Source: Peribacillus kribbensis DSM 17871
GTDB lineage: Bacteria; Bacillota; Bacilli; Bacillales; DSM-1321
DNA: 64,000 nt
Direction: 5' to 3'
NCBI RefSeq assembly: GCF_000430765.1
Contig: NZ_KE387243.1
Span: 195,225-259,224, forward strand
Each line of letters begins with the position of its first letter. Within the stretch, counting starts at the first letter, position 1. The notes under the pieces were generated by a model. The model did no database searches. It worked only from the letters and a program-made list of their open reading frames with translations, and was not told where the DNA came from. The translations under genes were made by a program, and so were the position numbers. Positions 8,300 to 16,443 of this stretch are shown piece by piece.

Positions 8300-9625
8300 A
8301 TGGAGAAGAAAATAGGAAAATCTAAAACGTTTTATCTAGGCTTACAGCACGTTCTGGCGATGTATGCCGGTGCCATTTTAGTCCCAATCATTGTCGGCAG
8401 TGCCTTAAAATTCACACCGGAAGAAATGGCATTCTTGATTGCCATAGATCTGCTTACCTGCGGACTGGCCACAATCCTGCAGTCTCTGAACAATAGTCTG
8501 GTCGGGATAGGTCTTCCTGTTGTTTTGGGAACTTCCTTTGTGGCTGTTTCCCCCATAATTACCATCGGTACACATTATGGGATTTCCGCCATTTACGGAT
8601 CTATCATAGCCGCTGGTATCTTCGTGGTCCTTTTCTCCAATCTATATGGTAAATTGCTGAAACTTTTTCCTCCTGTTGTTACTGGTACAGTGGTTGTCAT
8701 TATAGGGTTATCCCTCATCCCCACTGGCATAAAAAATATGGGCGGCGGCCAATCGAGCCCTGAATTCGGTTCTGCGGAAAATCTCATTCTATCCTTCGGG
8801 GTCCTTGTACTGATTCTTATTTTGAACCGGTTCTTTAAAGGCTTCCTCCGTGCTATTTCTGTTTTGATTGGTATTCTGGCGGGGACTGTTGAGGCGGCTT
8901 TTATGGGAAAGCTGAATACGGACGCTGTTGTGAACGCTTCATGGTTCCATATGCCTTCTCCTTTCTATTTCGGTGTACCGAAATTTGAACTGGTACCCAT
9001 GTTAACCATGATCATAGTAGGCTCTGTCATCTTGGTGGAATCGACTGGAGCGTTCCTCGCATTAAGCAAAATAACCGGAAAAGAGCTGTCCGAAAAGGAT
9101 ATAATCCGCGGCTATCGGACAGAAGGAATTTCCTTTATGCTTGGCGGCTTATTCAATGCCTTTCCGTACAGCACCTTTTCTCAAAATGTCGGCCTTGTAC
9201 AGCTATCGGGCATCAAAAAGAGAAGCGTGACCATTGCAGCAGGCATCATTTTAATCGCACTCGGCCTGGTTCCGAAGATTGCAGCCCTGGCCACGATGAT
9301 TCCCACTGCTGTCTTTGGAGGAGCGACAGTCATTATGTTTGGTATGGTGGTTTCTTCAGGTATCAAAATGCTAAACGGTGTGGATTTTGCCGACAATAAC
9401 AATCTGCTGGTCATTGCCTGCTCCATTTCTTTAGGTCTCGGAGCCACAGTTGTTCCCGATTTATTTGCCATCCTGCCTTCCACTCTTAAAATTTTATTTG
9501 GAGATGGAATCATCACTGGGAGCCTTTCAGCCGTACTATTAAATCTTGCTTTGAACAAACCTGCTAAGGCAGATGTCATGTCTGTTCCGGATGCAGTCCT
9601 GGCTGCTGAAGCTAAAAGCGTGTAA
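8300..9625 (+). CDS. pucK: Urate/xanthine:cation symporter (NCS2 family)
   Basis: This polytopic membrane permease of the nucleobase-cation-symporter-2 family imports urate or xanthine. Its 441 residues with about 12-14 hydrophobic segments fit the family (430-450). Conserved signatures are QNVGLVQLSGIKKRSV near residue 294, the PFSTFSQNVG-like region just before it, and GGATVIMFGMVVSSGI in the C-terminal half. Ligand choice between urate and xanthine cannot be read from sequence; the operon with uraD and pucM favours urate. AAGGGGG lies about nine bases before the ATG. B. subtilis has two such permeases (PucJ, PucK) in tandem, here only one. It is the first gene of the operon carrying a TnrA-type site in its leader. 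Confidence 0.9.
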   Translation: MEKKIGKSKTFYLGLQHVLAMYAGAILVPIIVGSALKFTPEEMAFLIAIDLLTCGLATILQSLNNSLVGIGLPVVLGTSFVAVSPIITIGTHYGISAIYGSIIAAGIFVVLFSNLYGKLLKLFPPVVTGTVVVIIGLSLIPTGIKNMGGGQSSPEFGSAENLILSFGVLVLILILNRFFKGFLRAISVLIGILAGTVEAAFMGKLNTDAVVNASWFHMPSPFYFGVPKFELVPMLTMIIVGSVILVESTGAFLALSKITGKELSEKDIIRGYRTEGISFMLGGLFNAFPYSTFSQNVGLVQLSGIKKRSVTIAAGIILIALGLVPKIAALATMIPTAVFGGATVIMFGMVVSSGIKMLNGVDFADNNNLLVIACSISLGLGATVVPDLFAILPSTLKILFGDGIITGSLSAVLLNLALNKPAKADVMSVPDAVLAAEAKSV

Positions 9626-9640
9626 GAGAGGATGTTTGGC

Positions 9641-10159
9641 GTGGAATTCATCGAAAAAATCAATCAAACGAATACCAGACAGTTCGTGGAAATGGTGGGC
9701 GGTGTATTTGAACATTCACCTTGGATTGCTGAAGAAGCCGATGCTCTAAAGCCCTTTTCTTCCCTATCGCATTTGCATGAAAGAATGGTAGCGATCGTGA
9801 AAAATGCACCATCCGGGCAGCAGCTTGCCCTCATACAGGCTCATCCTAATTTAGGAGAAAAGGCAGCCATGACAGATGATTCCAAGGTTGAACAGAAAGG
9901 AGCCGGTCTCCAGGACCTAAGCTTACAAGAATATGAACAATTTATTTCATTGAATCAGACGTATATGGAAACATTCGGATTCCCCTTCATTCTGGCGGTC
10001 CGCGGAAAAAACAAATATGAAATCTATCAATCTATGAAAGAAAGATTGGAGAATAGCACATCAACAGAATTTCAAACAGCGTTAGAAGAAATATACAAGA
10101 TTGCGTGGCTCCGATTAATGGAAAAAGCGGGAGAGAATGCAGAATCCGGTTTCCTTTAA
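9641..10159 (+). CDS. uraD: OHCU decarboxylase (stand-alone, not fused to uricase)
   Basis: This is 2-oxo-4-hydroxy-4-carboxy-5-ureidoimidazoline decarboxylase, the last step from urate to S-allantoin. Family motifs are FEHSPWIAE near residue 22, the catalytic-region IQAHPNLGEKA, and the NQTYMETFGFPFILAVRGK stretch. A GTG start at 9641 (172 residues) is preferred: AGAGGA lies eight bases before it, whereas the in-frame ATG at 9632 directly abuts that Shine-Dalgarno. In Bacillus subtilis this domain is the N-terminal third of PucL, followed by uricase. Here the protein stops after the decarboxylase domain and no uricase follows. It lies 15 bases after the permease stop and is followed by the flavoprotein gene. 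Confidence 0.92.
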   Translation: MEFIEKINQTNTRQFVEMVGGVFEHSPWIAEEADALKPFSSLSHLHERMVAIVKNAPSGQQLALIQAHPNLGEKAAMTDDSKVEQKGAGLQDLSLQEYEQFISLNQTYMETFGFPFILAVRGKNKYEIYQSMKERLENSTSTEFQTALEEIYKIAWLRLMEKAGENAESGFL

Positions 10160-10191
10160 GTGCCAACACCTTTAGAAAGTGAGGATGAAAT

Positions 10192-11613
10192 ATGAGTGTA
10201 GAAGCTTTGAACGAACAAGTCAGAAGAGATCTTTCTTATCTTTCATTCGGGAATGCCGGCTGGGTCCGCCCCCGAAACCACCCGGAAGGACATGTATATG
10301 ATGTGGTGATCACGGGAGGCGGCCAGGGCGGCCTAGGAACAGCGTTTGGCCTGCTCCGGGAAGGGATTTCCAATATCCTTATTATTGACGAAAATCCGAA
10401 AGGCAGCGAAGGGCCGTGGGAAACTTATGCAAGAATGGTAACACTTAGGACGCCCAAGCATCTAACCTCTATAGACCTTGGCATCCCCTCCCTCACCTTC
10501 CGTTCATGGTGGGAGGCCCAATTCGGGTCAGAAAGCTGGGAGGAGATCGATAAAATTCCGCGCGGGGACTGGATGAAGTACCTGCGGTGGTATAAGAGCG
10601 TGTTAAAGCTTCCAGTTCAAAATGATACGAGGCTCCAGCTGATTGAGCCAATAGAAAATGGATTGTACAGGCTTCATATTAACAGACAGGGAGCTCCCTC
10701 CAAATCCCTGATTGCCCGGAAGGTAATTTTGGCAACAGGCATTCAAGGCGGAGGTGAATGGCATGTCCCTGCCATGATATCAGAAAATCTGCCTCCCCAT
10801 CTCTATACTCATACTTCTAAGGTAATAGACTTTAATTCCTTAAAAGGCAAAAAGATTGGTATCTTAGGAGGCGGGGCATCTGCATTCGACAACGCTCATT
10901 TCGCACTGGCAGAAGGAGTGGCTGAAGCTCATGTATTTGTCCGCAGAAAAGAGCTGCCGAGCATTAATCCGATTCGCAAGATGGAGCCATCCGGCCTTAT
11001 TGAACGATTTAGCATTTTAAAGGATGAAGAAAAATATGCTGTGATGGCTCATTTCTTTAAAAATAATCAGCCGCCTACCAATGATACGTTTGGCCGTGCC
11101 GCTTCCTATCCCGGCTTTAAATTGCATCTTGGGTCACCATGGGAAGAAGTAAGAGCATGCGGCAATGGTGCAGAAGTAACCACTCCGCATGGCAGTTTCT
11201 CCTTTGATTTTTTAATGATCAGCACGGGACTTGTGACGGATCCTGGTTTGCGTCCGGAGTTAAAGCTGCTTGAGAAATTCATTGACCGCTGGGGAGATAT
11301 GTACCAGGCGCCGGAGGAGATTTCCAATCCGCTCATAGATGCGCACCCCTACCTCACTTCTGGATTTGCCCTGCAAAGCCGGGATGAAGTAGGAAAAAAA
11401 CTCCTGTATGGAATATTTACCTACAACTATTCAGCTTTAATCAGCTGCGGCATTACAGCCTCTGGAATATCCGGCATGAGATTCGGTATACCAAGGCTTG
11501 TCAGTGAAGTGGCCGATCAGCTTTTCCTGGATGACAGAAAACAGACGCTAAGTGAATATTTCAGTTTTGAAGAGAAGGAGTTTCTCGGCTTACCGGCTGT
11601 TGAAAGCAGCTGA
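10192..11613 (+). CDS. FAD/NAD(P)-dependent oxidoreductase; candidate urate hydroxylase
   Basis: This is a 473-residue flavin-monooxygenase-like protein. Two dinucleotide-binding loops are visible: TGGGQGGLG at residues 41-49 for FAD and ILGGGASAF at 224-232 for NAD(P)H, with the ATG motif (ILATGIQGGG) at 179-188. There is no signal peptide, so it is cytoplasmic. It sits in an operon after permease and OHCU decarboxylase and before HIU hydrolase, exactly where the urate-oxidising activity is missing. Flavoprotein urate hydroxylases (HpxO in Klebsiella, the unrelated HpyO in Xanthomonas) are known to replace uricase. I infer that this protein oxidises urate to 5-hydroxyisourate with NAD(P)H and O2. 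Whether it is an HpyO orthologue cannot be decided here. AGTGAGG precedes the ATG. Confidence 0.7.
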   Translation: MSVEALNEQVRRDLSYLSFGNAGWVRPRNHPEGHVYDVVITGGGQGGLGTAFGLLREGISNILIIDENPKGSEGPWETYARMVTLRTPKHLTSIDLGIPSLTFRSWWEAQFGSESWEEIDKIPRGDWMKYLRWYKSVLKLPVQNDTRLQLIEPIENGLYRLHINRQGAPSKSLIARKVILATGIQGGGEWHVPAMISENLPPHLYTHTSKVIDFNSLKGKKIGILGGGASAFDNAHFALAEGVAEAHVFVRRKELPSINPIRKMEPSGLIERFSILKDEEKYAVMAHFFKNNQPPTNDTFGRAASYPGFKLHLGSPWEEVRACGNGAEVTTPHGSFSFDFLMISTGLVTDPGLRPELKLLEKFIDRWGDMYQAPEEISNPLIDAHPYLTSGFALQSRDEVGKKLLYGIFTYNYSALISCGITASGISGMRFGIPRLVSEVADQLFLDDRKQTLSEYFSFEEKEFLGLPAVESS

Positions 11614-11707
11614 CCGCCTCTCATGTTTAATTTCCCATTGTCATAGGCGGATTGTCAGCCAACCACTTTGGTCTCTAACAGAACTAATAGGAAAGGAGAT
11701 TTTATTG

Positions 11708-12067
11708 ATGTCTGGCGTAACAACACATGTATTGGATTTAACTCATGGCCTGCCGGCAGATCATGTGGCAATTGATCTTTATTATACTGAACCTTCGTCT
11801 GAATCCAGCCAATTGATAAAAACAGCGGTCACAAATTCTGATGGCCGGCTGGATCAGCCGCTTTTATCAGAAGAAGAAGTAAGGCCGGGAAGATATGAAC
11901 TGGTCTTCCATATTGGGGACTATTTCCGCAGCAAAAGAATTCAGCCGCATAATCCAGCCTTCCTGGAAGATGTGCCTGTCCGATTCTATATCTTACAAAC
12001 AAATCGTCATTATCATGTTCCTTTGCTGATATCACCCTACGGTTATCAAATATATCGGGGAAGCTGA
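11708..12067 (+). CDS. pucM: 5-hydroxyisourate hydrolase (transthyretin-like)
   Basis: HIU hydrolase converts 5-hydroxyisourate to OHCU, the substrate of the decarboxylase encoded two genes upstream. It is a 119-residue transthyretin-related protein that works as a cytoplasmic tetramer. The N-terminal THVLDLTHGLPA and the C-terminal YHVPLLISPYGYQIYRGS, ending in the diagnostic Y-R-G-S tetrapeptide, are both present. The start at 11708 has AAAGGAGA eight bases upstream; a longer open frame beginning at 11552 lies inside the flavoprotein gene and is not supported. A strong bidirectional terminator begins at the stop codon, so this closes the urate operon. Confidence 0.95.
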   Translation: MSGVTTHVLDLTHGLPADHVAIDLYYTEPSSESSQLIKTAVTNSDGRLDQPLLSEEEVRPGRYELVFHIGDYFRSKRIQPHNPAFLEDVPVRFYILQTNRHYHVPLLISPYGYQIYRGS

Positions 12068-12108
12068 AAAAAGCCATTCTATCTTTCTACTGATAGAATG
12101 GCTTTTTT
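12067..12108. terminator. Bidirectional intrinsic terminator after pucM
   Basis: A perfect 17-base inverted repeat (left arm 12067-12083, right arm 12092-12108) with an A-run on one side and a T-run on the other separates the convergent pucM and amidase genes. Confidence 0.9.
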
Positions 12109-12112
12109 CTTT

Positions 12113-13327
12113 TTAAAACCTATATGTCTCTATTTTACTCTCTTCTGCACTATTTTCTAAAGAAGTAACCCTCTCAATCCAGCTTAATAATCGCAGGTCC
12201 TGATTTTCATTTGCAATGAAAGACAGTCCTATCGGAGCGCCGTTTGCTTTAAGAATAGGTATAGTGACTTGCGGAAAACCAGCTAATCCTGCAATACAGG
12301 TAAGCTGCATGGTTTTTGTGCGGGTCCGTTCCAGTGCTTCTGCGGGTAAATTCCGTTTTGGGGCTTCCCCCGGCGCTGTAGGAATCACTAGAAGGCCGTT
12401 ATGCTGTAATAGATGGGATAGGCATTCCTTTATGTTTTTTCTTTCCTTCTGTTTTTGAGGAAGTTCATCCCTATTTAAACTGGAAGCCCATTCGAAACGG
12501 TCGGATATTCCAGGACCGAATGCTGGATGAACGCTCGTTATCCAATCGCGATGCTCCTCCCATATTTCTATCCCCTGAATCGTACGGAACAGCTCCCCCC
12601 ATTTAAAAAGACCTTCTTCTGAAAGGATAATTGTCTCGCTTTTTTTGGCCAGAGCTTGAAAGGAAGAAACAGCTTTGATAAGAATCTCCTTCTCCTCTTC
12701 TTCAATAAAAGACCAGACTTCTTTGTCGAAATAAAGAAAATCAAAACCCTCTTCGATTGATTCCTTTGATTGAATAAGAGCGCTGCCGGTCTGAAGCAAT
12801 AAATGGGGGTCCCTCGACATCCACCCTACGGTATCGAAGCTTTTTGCCAGTGGAATGACCCCTGATATATCGACAAGTCCATGGGTTGGCCTAAATCCAT
12901 ACAGGCCGCAATAGGATGAGGGAATCCGGACTGAACCGCCGGTATCCGTTCCAAGGGCAAAGTCAGTTAATCCAGCCGCAACGGCAGAGGCAGAACCGCT
13001 TGATGATCCTCCCGGTATCCGGTCGGGCAGACGGGGATTAACTGGTGTTCCATAGTGATGATTCTCACCGTTTAAGCTGTACATCAATTCATCGGTGTGA
13101 GTGGTCCCCTGTAATCGTGCACCCTGCTTCAGGAGGGCATCGATAACGGGGGCGGATTTGTCTGAAGGAGGATGGGTCCTCAGCCAATCCGGATTACCTG
13201 CGCTGTTGCGGACATTCTGTATGGCAAAGACATCTTTAACAGCAAAGGTCCGGCCATCTAATGCACCTGAACCTGTGGCATTCAGAACCAGGCTGGCATC
13301 CATTAGTGCATTCCATTGGTCTCTCAT
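12113..13327 (-). CDS. Amidase signature family amidohydrolase
   Basis: This serine amidase of the AS family (GatA, AtzF, malonamidase relatives) hydrolyses a carboxamide. The Ser-cisSer-Lys triad is visible: K31 in TFAVKDVF, the GGSSSGSA loop at 106-113, and the nucleophile S132 in TDTGGSVRIPSS. Length is 404 residues, shorter than GatA, and it lacks the GatA C-terminal segment. GGGAGGGG stands five bases before the start. The substrate is not readable from sequence. Its place beside the urate operon, with an isochorismatase-type hydrolase next, suggests breakdown of a ureide or small amide (allophanate-, oxamate- or biuret-like), but this is inference. It is convergent with pucM across a shared terminator. 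Confidence 0.85.
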   Translation of the reverse strand: MRDQWNALMDASLVLNATGSGALDGRTFAVKDVFAIQNVRNSAGNPDWLRTHPPSDKSAPVIDALLKQGARLQGTTHTDELMYSLNGENHHYGTPVNPRLPDRIPGGSSSGSASAVAAGLTDFALGTDTGGSVRIPSSYCGLYGFRPTHGLVDISGVIPLAKSFDTVGWMSRDPHLLLQTGSALIQSKESIEEGFDFLYFDKEVWSFIEEEEKEILIKAVSSFQALAKKSETIILSEEGLFKWGELFRTIQGIEIWEEHRDWITSVHPAFGPGISDRFEWASSLNRDELPQKQKERKNIKECLSHLLQHNGLLVIPTAPGEAPKRNLPAEALERTRTKTMQLTCIAGLAGFPQVTIPILKANGAPIGLSFIANENQDLRLLSWIERVTSLENSAEESKIETYRF

Positions 13328-13509
13328 GTATTCCCCTCCCCCTGAAGTTCTTTAAGATAATTTCATTATAATTGGAAGAAACATTGCAGTCATTGACACT
13401 TTATCTAAACTTTTTTTAAAGCACTGTTTAAAATGACTACTGTACTACTGCTAACAAGTGTCAGAGATTCAAATAAAATGATAGTGATTAAGAACTAATA
13501 TGCAAGAGG

Positions 13510-13539
13510 GAAGGTGCAAAATAATGGCTTTGCACCTTC
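13510..13539. terminator. Stem-loop after the isochorismatase-family gene
   Basis: An 11-base inverted repeat (13510-13520 with 13529-13539) lies eight bases beyond the stop codon of the minus-strand gene. There is no clear T-run on that strand, so termination is less certain than at the other hairpins. Confidence 0.5.
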
Positions 13540-13546
13540 TTAACGG

Positions 13547-14107
13547 TTACTTGTAAGCTGAATGCTTATGCTCAAACAAATCATCGGAAGAATCACGGAC
13601 CATGATAAAATTTTCAAGATTACTCAACCCATGGAGATGTTCATTGTGATGGGCCACGATTTGCCCGGCTTTTAGAACGGTGTTGTCAGTAGTGGAATGA
13701 CCCCCGCGTACTAAGGTAACATCAAATCCGAGAGTGGTTGCTCTTCTGCATGCTGTATCAATGCAGTATTCTGTTTTGCAGCCCATGATCACCAAATGCT
13801 GAATTCCAAGATTTTGCAGGGCCTTGTTTAAGCCTGTGCCATGAAACGAATCGGTCGCTTTCTTATGAAAAGTAAGCTCTTCTGCAAGAGGGGCAATTTC
13901 GGGATGAACCTGGAACTGAAGGGATTCCTCTCCCCCTACATCCGTATCTTGAACATAGATAACCGGGATATCCTGATTTCTCGCATTTTTTAAAACCTCT
14001 TTAAGTGTTCCCAGCAGATTTTCCTTATTATATACAGGCCCTGCCGGCGGTCCCTCTATAATCCCTGTTTGGGCATCAATAATTAATAAAGCTGTTGTAT
14101 TCTTCAT
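13547..14107 (-). CDS. Isochorismatase-family cysteine hydrolase
   Basis: This is a 186-residue cysteine hydrolase of the isochorismatase/nicotinamidase superfamily. The catalytic triad is visible: D11 in LLIIDAQTG, K83 in KKATDSF, and the nucleophile C115 in GCKTEYCIDTACR. The start at 14107 has GGAGG five bases away; the longer frame to 14152 adds residues without family similarity. The family includes nicotinamidases, ureidoacrylate, N-carbamoylsarcosine, biuret and oxamate hydrolases. The neighbouring amidase and purine genes hint at a nitrogen-scavenging amide substrate, but the sequence does not fix it. A gap with a stem-loop separates it from the amidase gene, so it is probably a separate transcript. 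Confidence 0.85.
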   Translation of the reverse strand: MKNTTALLIIDAQTGIIEGPPAGPVYNKENLLGTLKEVLKNARNQDIPVIYVQDTDVGGEESLQFQVHPEIAPLAEELTFHKKATDSFHGTGLNKALQNLGIQHLVIMGCKTEYCIDTACRRATTLGFDVTLVRGGHSTTDNTVLKAGQIVAHHNEHLHGLSNLENFIMVRDSSDDLFEHKHSAYK

Positions 14108-14130
14108 CTTTTCCTCCATTCGGGGGATGA

Positions 14131-14190
14131 TCAGCTGCCCATCCCCTCCCATATTCTAAATACTAGAATCCTTACTGCTCTCTTGCTCAT
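14131..14190 (-). CDS. Possible 19-residue leader peptide upstream of the isochorismatase-family gene
   Basis: A short frame (MSKRAVRILVFRIWEGMGS) with AAGGAG nine bases before its ATG lies 23 bases upstream of the isochorismatase-family start. It could be a leader peptide, a remnant, or chance. No hairpin attenuator was recognised. Confidence 0.25.
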   Translation of the reverse strand: MSKRAVRILVFRIWEGMGS

Positions 14191-14402
14191 ATTTCATCAC
14201 TCCTTTCAAATAGTAGAACGCTTATTCCAGTCCTTATCCATCGATTTTGCAATAAGGGAATGCGCTGCTCATGACGGGCATCATGCAGAAACCCTTGGGA
14301 AAAGAATAAATATTTTTTAAGCCCCCAGTGGTACAAGCCGACTATTATGAATAACTTTAAAACAGCAGGTTTGTCCGAAAATCATACTGGAGGTTTTGTG
14401 CG

Positions 14403-15029
14403 TTGAGTATCTTCTTCAGCTATATCTTTCTTGGCTTGTCTTTAGCCGCCCCTATCGGCCCCATTAATGCTGCCCAGATTGATAAAGGAATAAAAAGCGG
14501 CTTCTGGAATGCCTGGCTGGTCGGGCTCGGGGCAACCGTTGCTGACATGGTTTATATGCTCCTTGTTTATTTTGGCCTCGTACAGTTTATTGAAATTCCC
14601 TTCATGAAGACCCTTCTTTGGTCTTTCGGCTGTTTTGTGTTGATTTACACAGGAATCGAAAGCATGGCATCTGCAGGAAAATTCTCTGTAAAAAATACCC
14701 GCAGTGCAGAATCCCACCTAAAATCTTTTACATCCGGCTTTTTTATGTCCCTCTCCAACCCGCTTACCATCCTCTTTTGGATTGGAATCTACGGTTCCAT
14801 CCTGGCAAAGACGGCGGCTTCTTATGAAAAAAAGGAATTAGTCCTGTACAGTTCCGCGATCTTTATCGGCGTACTCATTTGGGATATCACCATGGCGGCC
14901 ATCGCAAGCAGCTTCCGCCGGTTTCTCAGGAACGGATCGCTGGCAGTCATATCCGTGCTGTCGGGACTTTCGCTGATTGGATTTGGACTATATTTTGGTT
15001 ATCAGGCTTGCACCGAGCTCTTTTTTTGA
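14403..15029 (+). CDS. LysE/RhtB-family exporter
   Basis: This is a 208-residue membrane protein with about six hydrophobic segments and the family start motif GLSLAAPIGPINA, in which the proline-glycine-proline cluster is diagnostic of LysE-type amino acid exporters. SLSNPLTILFWIGIYGS at about residues 116-132 is the second family motif. It is likely to export an amino acid or a small amine from the cytoplasm; the substrate is unknown. The start is TTG at 14403, with GGAGG nine bases upstream; no ATG or GTG in this frame fits. It is preceded by about 250 bases with no other clear gene and followed by a hairpin shared with the convergent acyl-CoA dehydrogenase gene. Confidence 0.88.
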   Translation: MSIFFSYIFLGLSLAAPIGPINAAQIDKGIKSGFWNAWLVGLGATVADMVYMLLVYFGLVQFIEIPFMKTLLWSFGCFVLIYTGIESMASAGKFSVKNTRSAESHLKSFTSGFFMSLSNPLTILFWIGIYGSILAKTAASYEKKELVLYSSAIFIGVLIWDITMAAIASSFRRFLRNGSLAVISVLSGLSLIGFGLYFGYQACTELFF

Positions 15030-15070
15030 CAGCGTTCTCTTATATTCAGAATTTTAACATAATTTACCGC

Positions 15071-15097
15071 AAAAAAAAGAGGCTTCTTGCCTCTTTT
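15071..15097. terminator. Bidirectional terminator between LysE-type and acyl-CoA dehydrogenase genes
   Basis: Inverted repeat AAAAGAGGC / GCCTCTTTT with a five-base loop, flanked by an A-run on the left and a T-run on the right, between two convergent genes. Confidence 0.85.
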
Positions 15098-15108
15098 CTC
15101 ATTCTTTC

Positions 15109-16251
15109 TCAATCTTCAAGGACAGATTTTGCGAGAACAGAGATCGCGGCATCTTCCATCGGAGGATTATGAAGGCCGGCCCTTACATCCCTGTAATACC
15201 GCTGCAGAGGATTTGAGCGCTCAAGACTCTTGGCGCCAACGACTCTCATTGCCTTATCCACTATAGAAATGCTGGCATTCGTTACGGCTGTCTTCACCGC
15301 ACCAAGCTCCCTGGACAGTTCAGGTCTTTTATCTCTGTCTTCTTCCCATTTTTCTGCCACGGAATAAAGGAATCTTCTGGCCTGTATGTATTGCAGTTCC
15401 ATTTCACCTATCTGCCGCTGGATGTTAGGCAGATCTTTGATCGGGCTGTTCAGGCTGTTTGGTGTATAAGTCTTGGCAAATTGAATCGCGTAACGGCGGG
15501 CAGCACCTGCAATTCCTATATAACAGGCCGGTATATGGAGAAGCCATCCCTCACCTTGAGTCTTTCTTCTTCCTGGTTTTTCAATATAATAGTTAGGATC
15601 AATTTCGACACGATCTAATATCAGATCATGACTGCCTGTTCCCTGCATGGATATCATATCCCAGGTATTTTCAAAAGAAACACCTGCCTGCTCTCGATGG
15701 ACGAGAAACCAGCCGATTCCCTCATCTTCCTCAACCCATGCACTGACCTGAATCAAGTCGAGGACTGGAGAAAGAGTCGTGAAGGTCTTTCTGCCGTTCA
15801 GGATCCATTTTCCATTTTCAAAGATGGCTGTGGTGCCGGGTCTTCCTCCCCTAGTTGGACTGCCGGTCTTCGCTTCCGTTGCTGCGCTGTTAAGGAGCGC
15901 TCCCTGCCCGATCTCTGAGAATACCTCTTGAAGCACATCTGCATTCCAGGAATTCTTTTCCTTCAGCTGATGCGTAATACCTACATGCCAGCCGATGGAA
16001 AGAGCGGTAGAGCCGTCTGCTTCGGCAATTTTTTCCTGACACAGCAGGAACTCATACAATCCTCCGCCAAGCCCTCCGTATTCTTTCGGAAGGGTCAATT
16101 TGGTATAGCCGAAATCCTTTAGATCCTGGATATTTTGAAAGGGAAATCCTCTTGTCTCATCAAGCATCTGAGCCCTTTCGGAAAACTTCTCTGTTACCAT
16201 TGCCAGTTTTTCAATATACTCTCTTTGATTCTCGTTTTGGAAAAAACTCAT
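15109..16251 (-). CDS. Acyl-CoA dehydrogenase family flavoprotein
   Basis: This is a 380-residue protein of the acyl-CoA dehydrogenase fold. The N-terminal helical domain contains KLTLPKEYGGLGGGLYEF. The middle beta domain has WILNGRKTFTT and GTGSHDLILDRVEI (substrate and FAD contacts). The C-terminal helical domain includes the RVVGAKSL and LQRYYRDVRAGLHNPP segment. It resembles the YdbM-type branch, whose substrate is not established, more than the classical short-chain enzymes; the usual IHGGYGY motif is replaced. Such divergent members also include FMN-dependent desulfurisation monooxygenases. The start at 16251 has GGGAG five bases upstream; the open frame to 16428 is not family-like. 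It stands alone between two terminators or spacer regions. Confidence 0.8.
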   Translation of the reverse strand: MSFFQNENQREYIEKLAMVTEKFSERAQMLDETRGFPFQNIQDLKDFGYTKLTLPKEYGGLGGGLYEFLLCQEKIAEADGSTALSIGWHVGITHQLKEKNSWNADVLQEVFSEIGQGALLNSAATEAKTGSPTRGGRPGTTAIFENGKWILNGRKTFTTLSPVLDLIQVSAWVEEDEGIGWFLVHREQAGVSFENTWDMISMQGTGSHDLILDRVEIDPNYYIEKPGRRKTQGEGWLLHIPACYIGIAGAARRYAIQFAKTYTPNSLNSPIKDLPNIQRQIGEMELQYIQARRFLYSVAEKWEEDRDKRPELSRELGAVKTAVTNASISIVDKAMRVVGAKSLERSNPLQRYYRDVRAGLHNPPMEDAAISVLAKSVLED

Positions 16252-16443
16252 AAGAACTCCCTTTCCTTTAATACAGCCTTTAAATAAGTTTAATTGTATA
16301 TGGAAATTCCTGATTTTAATATAAATCTGCTTCCCTAAGTTCAAATAAAATGAAAAGGGGACGGAATGATTCATCCGTCCTCCTCTTAAAGAATGATAGG
16401 CGGACTGGGTACAGCCATTCCTTTTCATCCGTTCTGAATATCG

